Origin: Erysipelotrichaceae bacterium
Lineage (GTDB): Bacteria > Bacillota_I > Bacilli_A > Erysipelotrichales > Erysipelotrichaceae
Length of the DNA: 64,000 nucleotides
Direction of reading: 5' to 3'
NCBI GenBank assembly: GCA_017473335.1
Contig: JAFULN010000014.1
Location: forward strand, 1-64,000
Shown here: one piece after another, positions 17,008-23,006 of the stretch
Numbering within the stretch: position 1 is the stretch's first letter
How the letters are laid out: every line of letters starts with the position of its first letter
Program-made: the position numbers and the translations under genes
The notes under the pieces: model-generated
Databases searched by the model: none
What the model was told of the DNA's origin: nothing
The model's input: the letters and a program-made list of their open reading frames with translations, nothing else

Positions 17008-17565
17008 CACCAATAAGACATCAATATCTCCTTCCAAACCCTTTTGCCAATGCTGAACAATACGCACATTAGAATACTGTGTTTCTATTTGATAAACACG
17101 TCTTACTTTATCCTTAATCAATAAATGTACTTCTGTTGAACCTTTGATAATATGATCAAGATTCAGTCTCAAATTAGGATCTCGATGCACTTTTACTGTT
17201 TTTAATTCCAGTGACTGAAACAAGTTTACTTCTGGATTCTCATTAAGGATACACCCTAGATATGTCATCAATAGTTCTGCATCAAACTCTTTCTCAAATG
17301 CCTTAGCAGCACACCAAAAGACACCTTCACATACTTTTTCAGGCGCAATATATATCATTTTATCTTTGGGAATGTTCATTCTATCTATCCACTGTTTCAG
17401 TGAATCATCCATTTGTTTCACAATCAGTATGTAAACATCACTCTGATTGATTCCTTCTTCATTTTGGATTCTATAATCCATTTCAAGAGTACTCTGTTTC
17501 TTTCTCATGCGTGTTACCTGATAAGGGTAAGATAATGGGACTAAATTCACGATTTGTATCTTCAT
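16993..17565 (-). CDS. hypothetical 190-residue protein
   Basis: No recognised domain. It begins MKIQIVNLVPLSYPYQVTRMRKKQ and is mixed alpha/beta, without signal peptide or membrane segment. The start is set by AGGAGGAACTT upstream. The C-terminal half is rich in basic and beta-forming segments (EVHLLIKDKVRRVYQIETQY), loosely nucleic-acid-binding-like, but nothing decisive. A TTGACA at 17612-17617, sharing its bases with the divergent msrA -35 box, may serve it, though no good -10 is seen. Confidence 0.6.
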   Translation of the reverse strand: MKIQIVNLVPLSYPYQVTRMRKKQSTLEMDYRIQNEEGINQSDVYILIVKQMDDSLKQWIDRMNIPKDKMIYIAPEKVCEGVFWCAAKAFEKEFDAELLMTYLGCILNENPEVNLFQSLELKTVKVHRDPNLRLNLDHIIKGSTEVHLLIKDKVRRVYQIETQYSNVRIVQHWQKGLEGDIDVLLVKRKS

Positions 17566-17610
17566 AAGTTCCTCCTGATTCAGTTTATGAAGATTCAATA
17601 AGAAACATTC

Positions 17611-17639
17611 TTGTCAAAAGACCAATTCTGATTTACCAT
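17611..17639 (+). promoter_or_regulatory. promoter of msrA
   Basis: -35 TTGTCA (17611-17616), 17-base spacer, -10 TACCAT (17634-17639). The -35 overlaps a TTGACA on the opposite strand. Confidence 0.65.
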
Positions 17640-17657
17640 GAGGTAAAGGAGATTCAC

Positions 17658-18155
17658 ATGAAAACAATCACACTAGCAGGAGGATGTTTCTGGGGCATCC
17701 AGAAATATTATGATCAATTTGACGGCATTGTTGAAACAACCGTAGGATATGCCAATGGATTTGTCCACAATCCTGTTTATCCTGATGTGAAAGCACAGAA
17801 AACAGGACATGCTGAAGTATGCAGAATTGTATATGACGAAAAGATCATTTCACTGAAACAGATTTTAAACTATTTCTATCAAGTCATTGATCCAACTTCA
17901 TTAAACAAACAAGGAGAAGACGAAGGCACTTCATATCGAACTGGAATTTATCCAGAAGACGACTCTGACTGGGTAGATATTCTTGAAGTCACTCATCAGG
18001 TACAGTCTCAATACAAAGAAAAAATCGTTGTAGAACTTGAACCCTTAAAGTGCTTCTACCCTGCAGAAGAGTACCATCAAAAATACCTGGATAAAAATCC
18101 AGGCGGGTACTGTCACATTGATTTATGTTTTTTCAGCTTAGGCAAGAAAGCCTAA
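17658..18155 (+). CDS. msrA: peptide-methionine (S)-S-oxide reductase
   Basis: A 165-residue cytoplasmic repair enzyme that reduces methionine-S-sulfoxide. The catalytic Cys10 is in [11 protein letters not shown], with GYANG and the downstream YHQKYL segment as in the family. RBS AAAGGAGATTCAC. Single plus-strand gene with promoter and terminator. No msrB fused or adjacent. Confidence 0.95.
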   Translation: MKTITLAGGCFWGIQKYYDQFDGIVETTVGYANGFVHNPVYPDVKAQKTGHAEVCRIVYDEKIISLKQILNYFYQVIDPTSLNKQGEDEGTSYRTGIYPEDDSDWVDILEVTHQVQSQYKEKIVVELEPLKCFYPAEEYHQKYLDKNPGGYCHIDLCFFSLGKKA

Positions 18156-18170
18156 GCTTTTATTTTTTCT
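18135..18170 (+). terminator. terminator of msrA
   Basis: AGCTTAGGC/GCCTAAGCT stem (9 bp) with loop AAGAAA, then TTTATTTTTT. It overlaps the end of msrA and the stop of the convergent DUF523 gene. Confidence 0.88.
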
Positions 18171-18586
18171 ATTTCTAATTCACTGTAAACTTCAGCTTGT
18201 GCATCCATCAGCTTTTGTGCAAAAATACCATTTCCACTGATTTTCTTCCCTGTAAATGTACCATCATAGATGACACCTTTGCCACAGCTAGGAGAGCGTG
18301 ACTGAAGCAGCACTTTTGGACATCCTGATGCTTTCCAAAGCTCCATTGCACAATCGGCTCCACGATGAAAAGCTTCTGTCACATCTTCCTGTTGATTATT
18401 GAGGACACGATCCCCCACAATTTCAATCGGAAAACGCGGACAAGGAAGTCCTGCCAAAGTCTCTGGACACACAGGTATTAACTCATAACATTGTTTAAGT
18501 TCATCCAGCTGAGCCAGTTTTGTATTACCACCATCATAACGACAATTAATTCCCATTAAACACGCAGATATCATTAACTTTTCCAT
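18152..18586 (-). CDS. DUF523 family protein
   Basis: About 144 residues matching the DUF523 (YbbK-like) family. It shows [16 protein letters not shown] at the start, [16 protein letters not shown], and [12 protein letters not shown]. Conserved cysteines suggest metal or Fe-S binding; the function is unknown, though fused forms suggest a role in thio-modification. The start is the ATG after GGTGATATGT; a GTG three codons upstream is the alternative. Gene is convergent with msrA. Confidence 0.85.
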   Translation of the reverse strand: MEKLMISACLMGINCRYDGGNTKLAQLDELKQCYELIPVCPETLAGLPCPRFPIEIVGDRVLNNQQEDVTEAFHRGADCAMELWKASGCPKVLLQSRSPSCGKGVIYDGTFTGKKISGNGIFAQKLMDAQAEVYSELEIEKIKA

Positions 18587-18623
18587 ACATATCACCTATG
18601 TTTATTTTAATTGAAATCTATCG

Positions 18624-18655
18624 ATTAGAAAAGGCAGACTTTATTGAGTCTGCCT
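18624..18655 (-). terminator. terminator of the second SIS gene
   Basis: AGGCAGACT/AGTCTGCCT perfect 9-bp stem with a 6-base loop, then TTTCTAA on the minus strand. Confidence 0.8.
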
Positions 18656-18661
18656 ATATGA

Positions 18662-19393
18662 TTACCATCCAAATTCTTCGTAATGAGGATATACTTCATT
18701 CTTATTATATTCTGGGCCACCTGGATAATTTGCGCTCTTAAGAAGCAAAGGAGTCTTGCCTCTAGATTTCAGCTCATCCAAAACAACTGCAGTCACTGAC
18801 CACAGAATATATGAGCTTGCCAAACCACTGGCAGCCGCAAACTTCGCTTCTACACCTTCAACATCGAGCATTGCTTCTGCAGCAGGTGCACAGTTATCCA
18901 ATGTTAAATCGACAAATTCATACAGTTTCTTACCAGATGAATGAACCGGACCTACACTTTGTGCATAGCTCATAGAACTCATAGCAATGACTTTGATTCC
19001 CATCTTCTTTGCTTCCCAAGCTAAATCCACAACACTCTTTGTACGTCCTGAAACAGAACCCACAAACAGAATATCTCCAGGACGAATTGTAGAGGCTTTC
19101 AGCACATAAGCACCTAAACCTTCCATATCTAAATCCATATCACTGCGATCTCTTTGACGTGCATCTGATTTCACATCCAGATTCCAGTGGAATGTACGAT
19201 AAAATGCAGGTCCTCCACCTCGATTAAACAAATCCATTTCGATAGAATGACAAATACCACCCAAATAAATATTACCACCAGCTTCAATTGTATCCGCAAT
19301 CATTTTACCTGCAGTAATAATATTTTCTCTTTGTGTTGTTTTTACCTGTTCAAACAACTGGTCGACTCTTTTTTGATAATCATCTAAAATCAT
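18662..19393 (-). CDS. SIS-domain sugar-phosphate-binding protein
   Basis: A 243-residue protein of a single SIS fold. Seen are AGGNIYLGGICHS near residue 40, LFVGSVSGRTKSVVD near residue 110 (phosphosugar loop) and KVIAMSSMSYAQS. It is related to but clearly different from the SIS protein at 2371-3120, and shares its size and architecture. Role is probably an isomerase or sugar-phosphate sensor. RBS GGGAGATTGAATT. Monocistronic; no linked sugar gene. Confidence 0.8.
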   Translation of the reverse strand: MILDDYQKRVDQLFEQVKTTQRENIITAGKMIADTIEAGGNIYLGGICHSIEMDLFNRGGGPAFYRTFHWNLDVKSDARQRDRSDMDLDMEGLGAYVLKASTIRPGDILFVGSVSGRTKSVVDLAWEAKKMGIKVIAMSSMSYAQSVGPVHSSGKKLYEFVDLTLDNCAPAAEAMLDVEGVEAKFAAASGLASSYILWSVTAVVLDELKSRGKTPLLLKSANYPGGPEYNKNEVYPHYEEFGW

Positions 19394-19496
19394 AATTCAA
19401 TCTCCCTCTTTTTCTTTATTATCGCAAAGTTCACTTTAGAATTCCAGCACTGTTTTATAAACATAATATCCTTCATTTAAAAAAGAAAAAAAGCCA

Positions 19497-19829
19497 TTAC
19501 GCCTTTCCTTCCTTCTTGTAGTCTCTCAAGCCTCGACTACAGTAATCATTGTAATCTGTTGGCATATTGGTGCGTCTACAGTTGATTGAGTCAAAATATG
19601 CGCATTCTTTACAATGGATTAGATCATATTCGCGAGTTTCTTGGGAAGATTCTTGAATCTCAATGACTTCTCCCTTCAATTTGTTAGCGACTTTCTGTGC
19701 ATCTTTCAGATTTGAGAATTTGTATGCATTGTTTTTGTCTTTGGTTGTTGTTGAATGCTTCAGATATAGTCCAGTATCAGGATAAACAGCACCAAACACA
19801 CCCTTCTTTTCAACGATAAATTTTGACAT
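19497..19829 (-). CDS. hypothetical protein with C-terminal Cys4 motif
   Basis: About 110 residues. The first 65 form a mixed alpha/beta segment with no known family. The C-terminus holds CKECAYFDSINC and YCSRG, four cysteines in a spacing that suits one zinc site, as often seen in phage-derived proteins. The start is the ATG after AGGAGTGGAAT. It follows the hsp20 terminator on the same strand and ends before an A-rich gap. Possible horizontal origin is only a guess from the motif. Confidence 0.6.
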   Translation of the reverse strand: MSKFIVEKKGVFGAVYPDTGLYLKHSTTTKDKNNAYKFSNLKDAQKVANKLKGEVIEIQESSQETREYDLIHCKECAYFDSINCRRTNMPTDYNDYCSRGLRDYKKEGKA

Positions 19830-19871
19830 ATTCCACTCCTTATCTATCGTTGATATACCATATTCACTCGC

Positions 19872-19911
19872 AACTAAAACAAAAGCAGCCACGCCGTAAT
19901 GCATGACTGCT
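19872..19911 (-). terminator. terminator of hsp20
   Basis: AGCAGTCATGC/GCGTGGCTGCT 11-bp stem with two G-T pairs, followed by TTTTGTTTTAGT. Confidence 0.8.
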
Positions 19912-19961
19912 CTGTAAAACCCTATTCAATTGTTGTCTATAGTCTATTTGAAGAAAGGGCC

Positions 19962-20438
19962 TTATCCTTCAATGGCAATATACTTCTTGTCCTCTATCTG
20001 AGCTTTTCTTTCTTCTGGCTTTGGAATGGACAATCTCAAGACTCCACTTTCATATTTAGCGTGAATGTCTTCCTGCTTGATATCCTCGCCGACATAGAAC
20101 GATCTGCTCATACTGCCTGCATAACGTTCACGACGAACAAATTTTCCTGTTTTTTCTTCCTTTTCCTCTTTGTCCAGACCTTTCGCTGCACTAATCACCA
20201 AATACCCGTTGTTCAGTTCCAAAGAAAGCTCATCTTTTTTAAATCCTGGAAGATCAACGTCTACTTCGTAGCAATCTTCCTGTTCTTTCACATCTGTTTT
20301 CATCATGTTTGCTGCATGATGTCCATACAGTTTTTTCTGCGCTTTCTTCATTTCTCGATCATCGATGACTGGGAAATCAAAGAAATCATCAAAAAATTCG
20401 TCAAATAAATCTTCTCCAAAAATACTAGGTTTAAACAT
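19962..20438 (-). CDS. Hsp20/alpha-crystallin small heat-shock protein
   Basis: About 158 residues. It is an ATP-independent holdase that keeps unfolded proteins soluble. The alpha-crystallin domain covers roughly residues 45-145, with VDVDLPGFKKDELSLEL and the ESGVLRLSIPKPE hallmark. The N-terminus is rich in Phe and acid residues (FDEFFDDFFDFP). The start is the ATG eight bases after AGGAG; two upstream in-frame starts are too close to it. A CIRCE operator overlaps the promoter, so HrcA control is expected. Confidence 0.95.
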   Translation of the reverse strand: MFKPSIFGEDLFDEFFDDFFDFPVIDDREMKKAQKKLYGHHAANMMKTDVKEQEDCYEVDVDLPGFKKDELSLELNNGYLVISAAKGLDKEEKEEKTGKFVRRERYAGSMSRSFYVGEDIKQEDIHAKYESGVLRLSIPKPEERKAQIEDKKYIAIEG

Positions 20439-20533
20439 AATCATCACTCCTTTTTCAATATAGTTTTTGAAACTGGGGATGTTTAGGAAGAATCATGAAC
20501 TCGTGGTTCTTTCTTTCTCCTGTTTCTGATTAT

Positions 20534-20562
20534 GTTATACCACCATATTTAGCGCTCGTCAA
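20534..20562 (-). promoter_or_regulatory. promoter of hsp20
   Basis: -35 TTGACG (20557-20562), 17-base spacer, -10 TATAAC (20534-20539). The -35 box lies within the CIRCE element. Confidence 0.8.
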
Positions 20563-20575
20563 TAGAGAGTGCTAA
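20549..20575. promoter_or_regulatory. CIRCE operator (HrcA binding site)
   Basis: TTAGCGCTC, nine bases, GAGTGCTAA. This is the CIRCE consensus TTAGCACTC-N9-GAGTGCTAA with one changed base. HrcA bound here would cover the -35 box of hsp20. Confidence 0.93.
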
Positions 20576-20600
20576 ATATTTTTGTGAACTTTTTGTGACG

Positions 20601-20642
20601 AAAAAAGACAGTGGAAGCTCCATTGCCTGCAAAACTTTGTCT
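20601..20642 (-). terminator. possible terminator of the decayed repeat gene
   Basis: AGACA pairs with TGTCT around an inner GGAGCTTCC hairpin, followed by TTTTTTC on the minus strand. It starts at the stop codon of the repeat frame. Confidence 0.5.
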
Positions 20643-21232
20643 ATTTTGGAAGATCTTCCTTTAGGTCCTCAACATCTTCTTTGAAATCTGTAATGACTTC
20701 ATTTATTTCTTCTTCATCTTTTCCAAATGTAGCACTTCGCATTTCAAGCCAGAATTCCTAGATGTCCGAACGAGTATCTAACCAAATCTCATAGCATTCA
20801 GAACATGCATCTAACCACATTTCATATTCATCCGAACAAGCATCGAGCCATTTTTCGTAAGGAACACTATCATATGCTTCATCTAATATCCCATCATAGA
20901 ACAAATCATACATTTCATCCAAGATGCCATCGTAGATCTCATCATAGATTTCGTCTCCTGCATCCTCATAAACCACATCATAGAGTTCATCCAGATTATC
21001 ATATTTATCATCAAAATCTTTGTCTGAATTCATGATGAATTCTGCATAGACAACAGAATACTCCATCAGACAATTCTCAAGACGCAAGGTTTCTGTGCAT
21101 ATATCGTCATAGAAGCCTTATTCCTTAGAGAAGAAGGTATAACAGATCCTCCATGTTGAAAACGTCATCAAGATTCCCTGTATCGTAAAAGTATCGTATT
21201 AAATTCCAAATAGAAGCATCTGATAAAACCAT
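20641..21232 (-). pseudogene. decayed gene for an acidic 11-residue-repeat protein
   Basis: The minus-strand frame from 21117 to 20641 is open except for one TAG at 20758-20760. It encodes an Asp/Tyr-rich protein in about seven 11-residue units (YDGILDEAYDS, DEYEMWLDACS, ECYEIWLDTRS). The TAG falls exactly where other units have Tyr (YE-x-WLD), so TAT/TAC to TAG is the simplest reading. The frame continues as EFWLEMRSATFGKDEEE and ends at the terminator. Upstream, 21125-21232 opens with MVLSDASIWNLIRYF in another frame, so a second lesion near 21118-21127 is likely. No convincing RBS. Family unknown. Confidence 0.55.
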
Positions 21233-21242
21233 CTTTTTAAGT

Positions 21243-21280
21243 GCGTGCCAACCAAAAATGACTGGCACGTATTTTTCTTT
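21243..21280 (+). terminator. terminator-like hairpin on the plus strand with no assigned gene
   Basis: GCGTGCCA/TGGCACGT forms an 8-bp stem with a 12-base loop, then ATTTTTCTTT on the plus strand. No plus-strand gene precedes it within 4 kb, so it may mark an unannotated transcript or be a relic. Confidence 0.45.
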
Positions 21281-21304
21281 AGCTCTGATAGAACTATCCT
21301 ATTA

Positions 21305-21335
21305 AACTAGAAAAGACAAGTTCAGCACTTGTCTT
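21305..21335 (-). terminator. terminator of the amphipathic-repeat/small membrane gene pair
   Basis: AAGACAAGT/ACTTGTCTT perfect 9-bp stem with a 5-base loop and TTCTAG on the minus strand, directly after the stop codon of the 60-residue gene. Confidence 0.8.
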
Positions 21336-21336
21336 C

Positions 21337-21519
21337 TTACAATATGATTTTAAAAATAATACTTTCTGCAAGCATCAGTCCAAACACCAAGGCACTGCAT
21401 TGAATCATCATATCAGCTTGAAATGATGATATTTCTACATTTTGATATTTGTGACGCATCTTCAACACTTCTTCATTTCTAGAAAATGAATAAGAAGCTG
21501 AAAATGTGTTGTCATTCAT
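21337..21519 (-). CDS. small protein with C-terminal membrane segment
   Basis: Sixty residues. The first 35 are polar; the last 23 (MIQCSALVFGLMLAESIIFKIIL) are hydrophobic enough for one membrane helix, giving a tail-anchored layout. It begins nine bases after the upstream gene and ends two bases before a good terminator, which supports it being real despite a weak RBS (AAAAGAAACG). No family recognised. Could be the partner of the amphipathic-repeat protein upstream. Confidence 0.5.
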   Translation of the reverse strand: MNDNTFSASYSFSRNEEVLKMRHKYQNVEISSFQADMMIQCSALVFGLMLAESIIFKIIL

Positions 21520-21528
21520 CGTTTCTTT

Positions 21529-21924
21529 TCATTTACCTGCATTTTTTGCAGCTTCAATACTTCTTTCAATCATTTCTTTCTGAGCAGCTTCACGCTTAGA
21601 CTGTTCATCCGCAATACGAGTCTTTGCCTCTTCTACTGATTCGCCTTCTTTACTCAGAAAACTGCCTACAAACTTATCTGAGATTTTATTGAATGTCCCT
21701 ACTACTGTATCTTCAATCTTATGGAATGCACCTGTTGCCTTATCAGCCATGCCTCCATCTTTCAGATTTCCTTCTTCATCCAGAAACACCTCAGTAAACT
21801 TATCTTCTACTTTCTTATAGCCTTCTACAACACCATTTTCAATCTTCTTATATCCTTCAACTGTTGTTTCGCTCATCTTTTCTACCACTTCAACTACCTT
21901 GTTTGTAAATTCATTTGTATTCAT
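21529..21924 (-). CDS. amphipathic 11-residue-repeat protein
   Basis: 131 residues, no membrane segment or signal peptide. Two blocks of 11-residue units are visible: GYKKIENGVVE, GYKKVEDKFTE, VFLDEEG, then AFHKIEDTVVG, TFNKISDKFVG, SFLSKEG. That is an internal duplication. Such 11-mers form 11/3 amphipathic helices in LEA-like and synuclein-like proteins that lie on membranes. The C-terminus (EAKTRIADEQSKREAAQKE) is a charged helix or coiled coil. RBS AAAGGAGAATTAAAA is strong. Co-transcribed with a small tail-anchored protein. Precise function unknown; homologues are annotated only as hypothetical as far as I know. Confidence 0.7.
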   Translation of the reverse strand: MNTNEFTNKVVEVVEKMSETTVEGYKKIENGVVEGYKKVEDKFTEVFLDEEGNLKDGGMADKATGAFHKIEDTVVGTFNKISDKFVGSFLSKEGESVEEAKTRIADEQSKREAAQKEMIERSIEAAKNAGK

Positions 21925-21977
21925 TTTTAATTCTCCTTTACGTTTACAAATAGATTTTATTCTTGATTTATCAATGA

Positions 21978-22007
21978 ATTATAGGAGAATTGTTAATGAA
22001 ATGTTAA
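21978..22007 (-). promoter_or_regulatory. promoter of the amphipathic-repeat gene
   Basis: -35 TTAACA (22002-22007), 18-base spacer, -10 TATAAT (21978-21983). Confidence 0.6.
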
Positions 22008-22019
22008 TTTAAAAGATTT

Positions 22020-22901
22020 TCATAGAAAAGGTGCAATCATACTTAAAAATCGATAGTTCTTTTCATTTACACAGCGTTTGGCAAGTAAGTTCAGATATTC
22101 CTTATCGATAAAAGGCAAAAGACCACACAGTTCCATCAACTCTCCCTGATGTTCCATCACCATTTGATTTAATATTCCCTTTGGAAGAAAAGGTGCAAGT
22201 GCGCAGCATTCCTTCACATGAAGATCCTCTTTACACCTTTGAAACAGTTCTACAAGTACCTCTTTGGATACAAATGGTGCAATCGCAGATAATCCACCTA
22301 AATGATGTGTAAAATCTGTACGAAATACCCATTCATCCAGTACTTTTTGTTCTAAAAACGGTGCTAATGATATCACTTCTTTTACTTTCAGCTTTTCACA
22401 ATGATTTTGATGCATGATTCTAGTTAAAGTATCTTTTTTTAAAAACGGTGCTAGTCTCACTAAATCTGAAACATCAATATCTTCGCATTGCATCAACACT
22501 TCATCCAAATAGTCTTCTGAAACAAAAGGAGCTATTTTTATGGCAGATTTACTATGAATAGATTCCGACAAACTATGATCTATCAGCATTTCAGTTTTTG
22601 ATGGTCTCAACAATGGTGCAACCTCACACAGTTCATCCACAGAAATCACTGTATTTTCATCTTCTATCAAACTCTGAACAATCTCTGATTCTTTTGAACA
22701 ACCTAAAAGTTCATCAATGCTGATATGAAATATTTGTGCTAAATCTGGAAGTTTCGCAATATCAGGCATTGAATTTCCACGTTCCCAATTCGAAACCGCC
22801 TGGTAGCTAACCTCCATTTCATCCGCCAGCTCCATCTGTGTCATGTTATGTTTCTTTCTAAGTTCTGCAATCTTTTTCCCAATTTCCTGTGTATTCAGCA
22901 T
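22020..22901 (-). CDS. XRE-family HTH regulator with APFL repeats
   Basis: 293 residues. Residues 5-65 are a Cro/CI-type helix-turn-helix (IGKKIAELRKKHNMTQMELA, VSYQAVSNWERGNSMPD). From about residue 85 to the end there are eight units of 25-30 residues. Each has a core like LAPFL followed by xxxxLDxxhxxx: VAPLL, IAPFV, LAPFL, LAPFL, IAPFV, LAPFL, LLPFI, IAPFL. The spacing suggests pairs of helices stacked as a solenoid. No ligand or enzyme domain is seen. RBS GGGAGAG; promoter TAGACA-17-TATAAT upstream. Known XRE regulators with similar tails are poorly described. The repeats may bind a partner or peptide. Confidence 0.8.
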   Translation of the reverse strand: MLNTQEIGKKIAELRKKHNMTQMELADEMEVSYQAVSNWERGNSMPDIAKLPDLAQIFHISIDELLGCSKESEIVQSLIEDENTVISVDELCEVAPLLRPSKTEMLIDHSLSESIHSKSAIKIAPFVSEDYLDEVLMQCEDIDVSDLVRLAPFLKKDTLTRIMHQNHCEKLKVKEVISLAPFLEQKVLDEWVFRTDFTHHLGGLSAIAPFVSKEVLVELFQRCKEDLHVKECCALAPFLPKGILNQMVMEHQGELMELCGLLPFIDKEYLNLLAKRCVNEKNYRFLSMIAPFL

Positions 22902-22926
22902 AAGCTCTCTCCCTACTTATGTTCTC

Positions 22927-22955
22927 ATTATAGTTAAAGAGAAATATTGTGTCTA
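22927..22955 (-). promoter_or_regulatory. promoter of the XRE-APFL gene
   Basis: -35 TAGACA (22950-22955), 17-base spacer, -10 TATAAT (22927-22932). Confidence 0.7.
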
Positions 22956-22972
22956 TCAAGTGATGCTTGAGT

Positions 22973-23000
22973 TAGTAAAAGGCGGCTTGCTTAAGCCGCC
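22973..23000 (-). terminator. terminator of the P-type ATPase gene
   Basis: GGCGGCTT/AAGCCGCC perfect 8-bp stem with a 4-base loop, then TTTTACT on the minus strand. Confidence 0.85.
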
Positions 23001-23006
23001 CTAAAA

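Noticed and set aside
20805-21035. Plus-strand open frame opposite the repeat gene (His-rich)
   Set aside because: It mirrors the Asp/Tyr-rich repeats on the other strand, has no RBS and no start context; antisense shadow.
21337-21924. Toxin-antitoxin pair
   Set aside because: The first protein is an amphipathic repeat protein rather than a DNA-binding antitoxin, and the second matches no toxin; only the two-gene layout suggested it.
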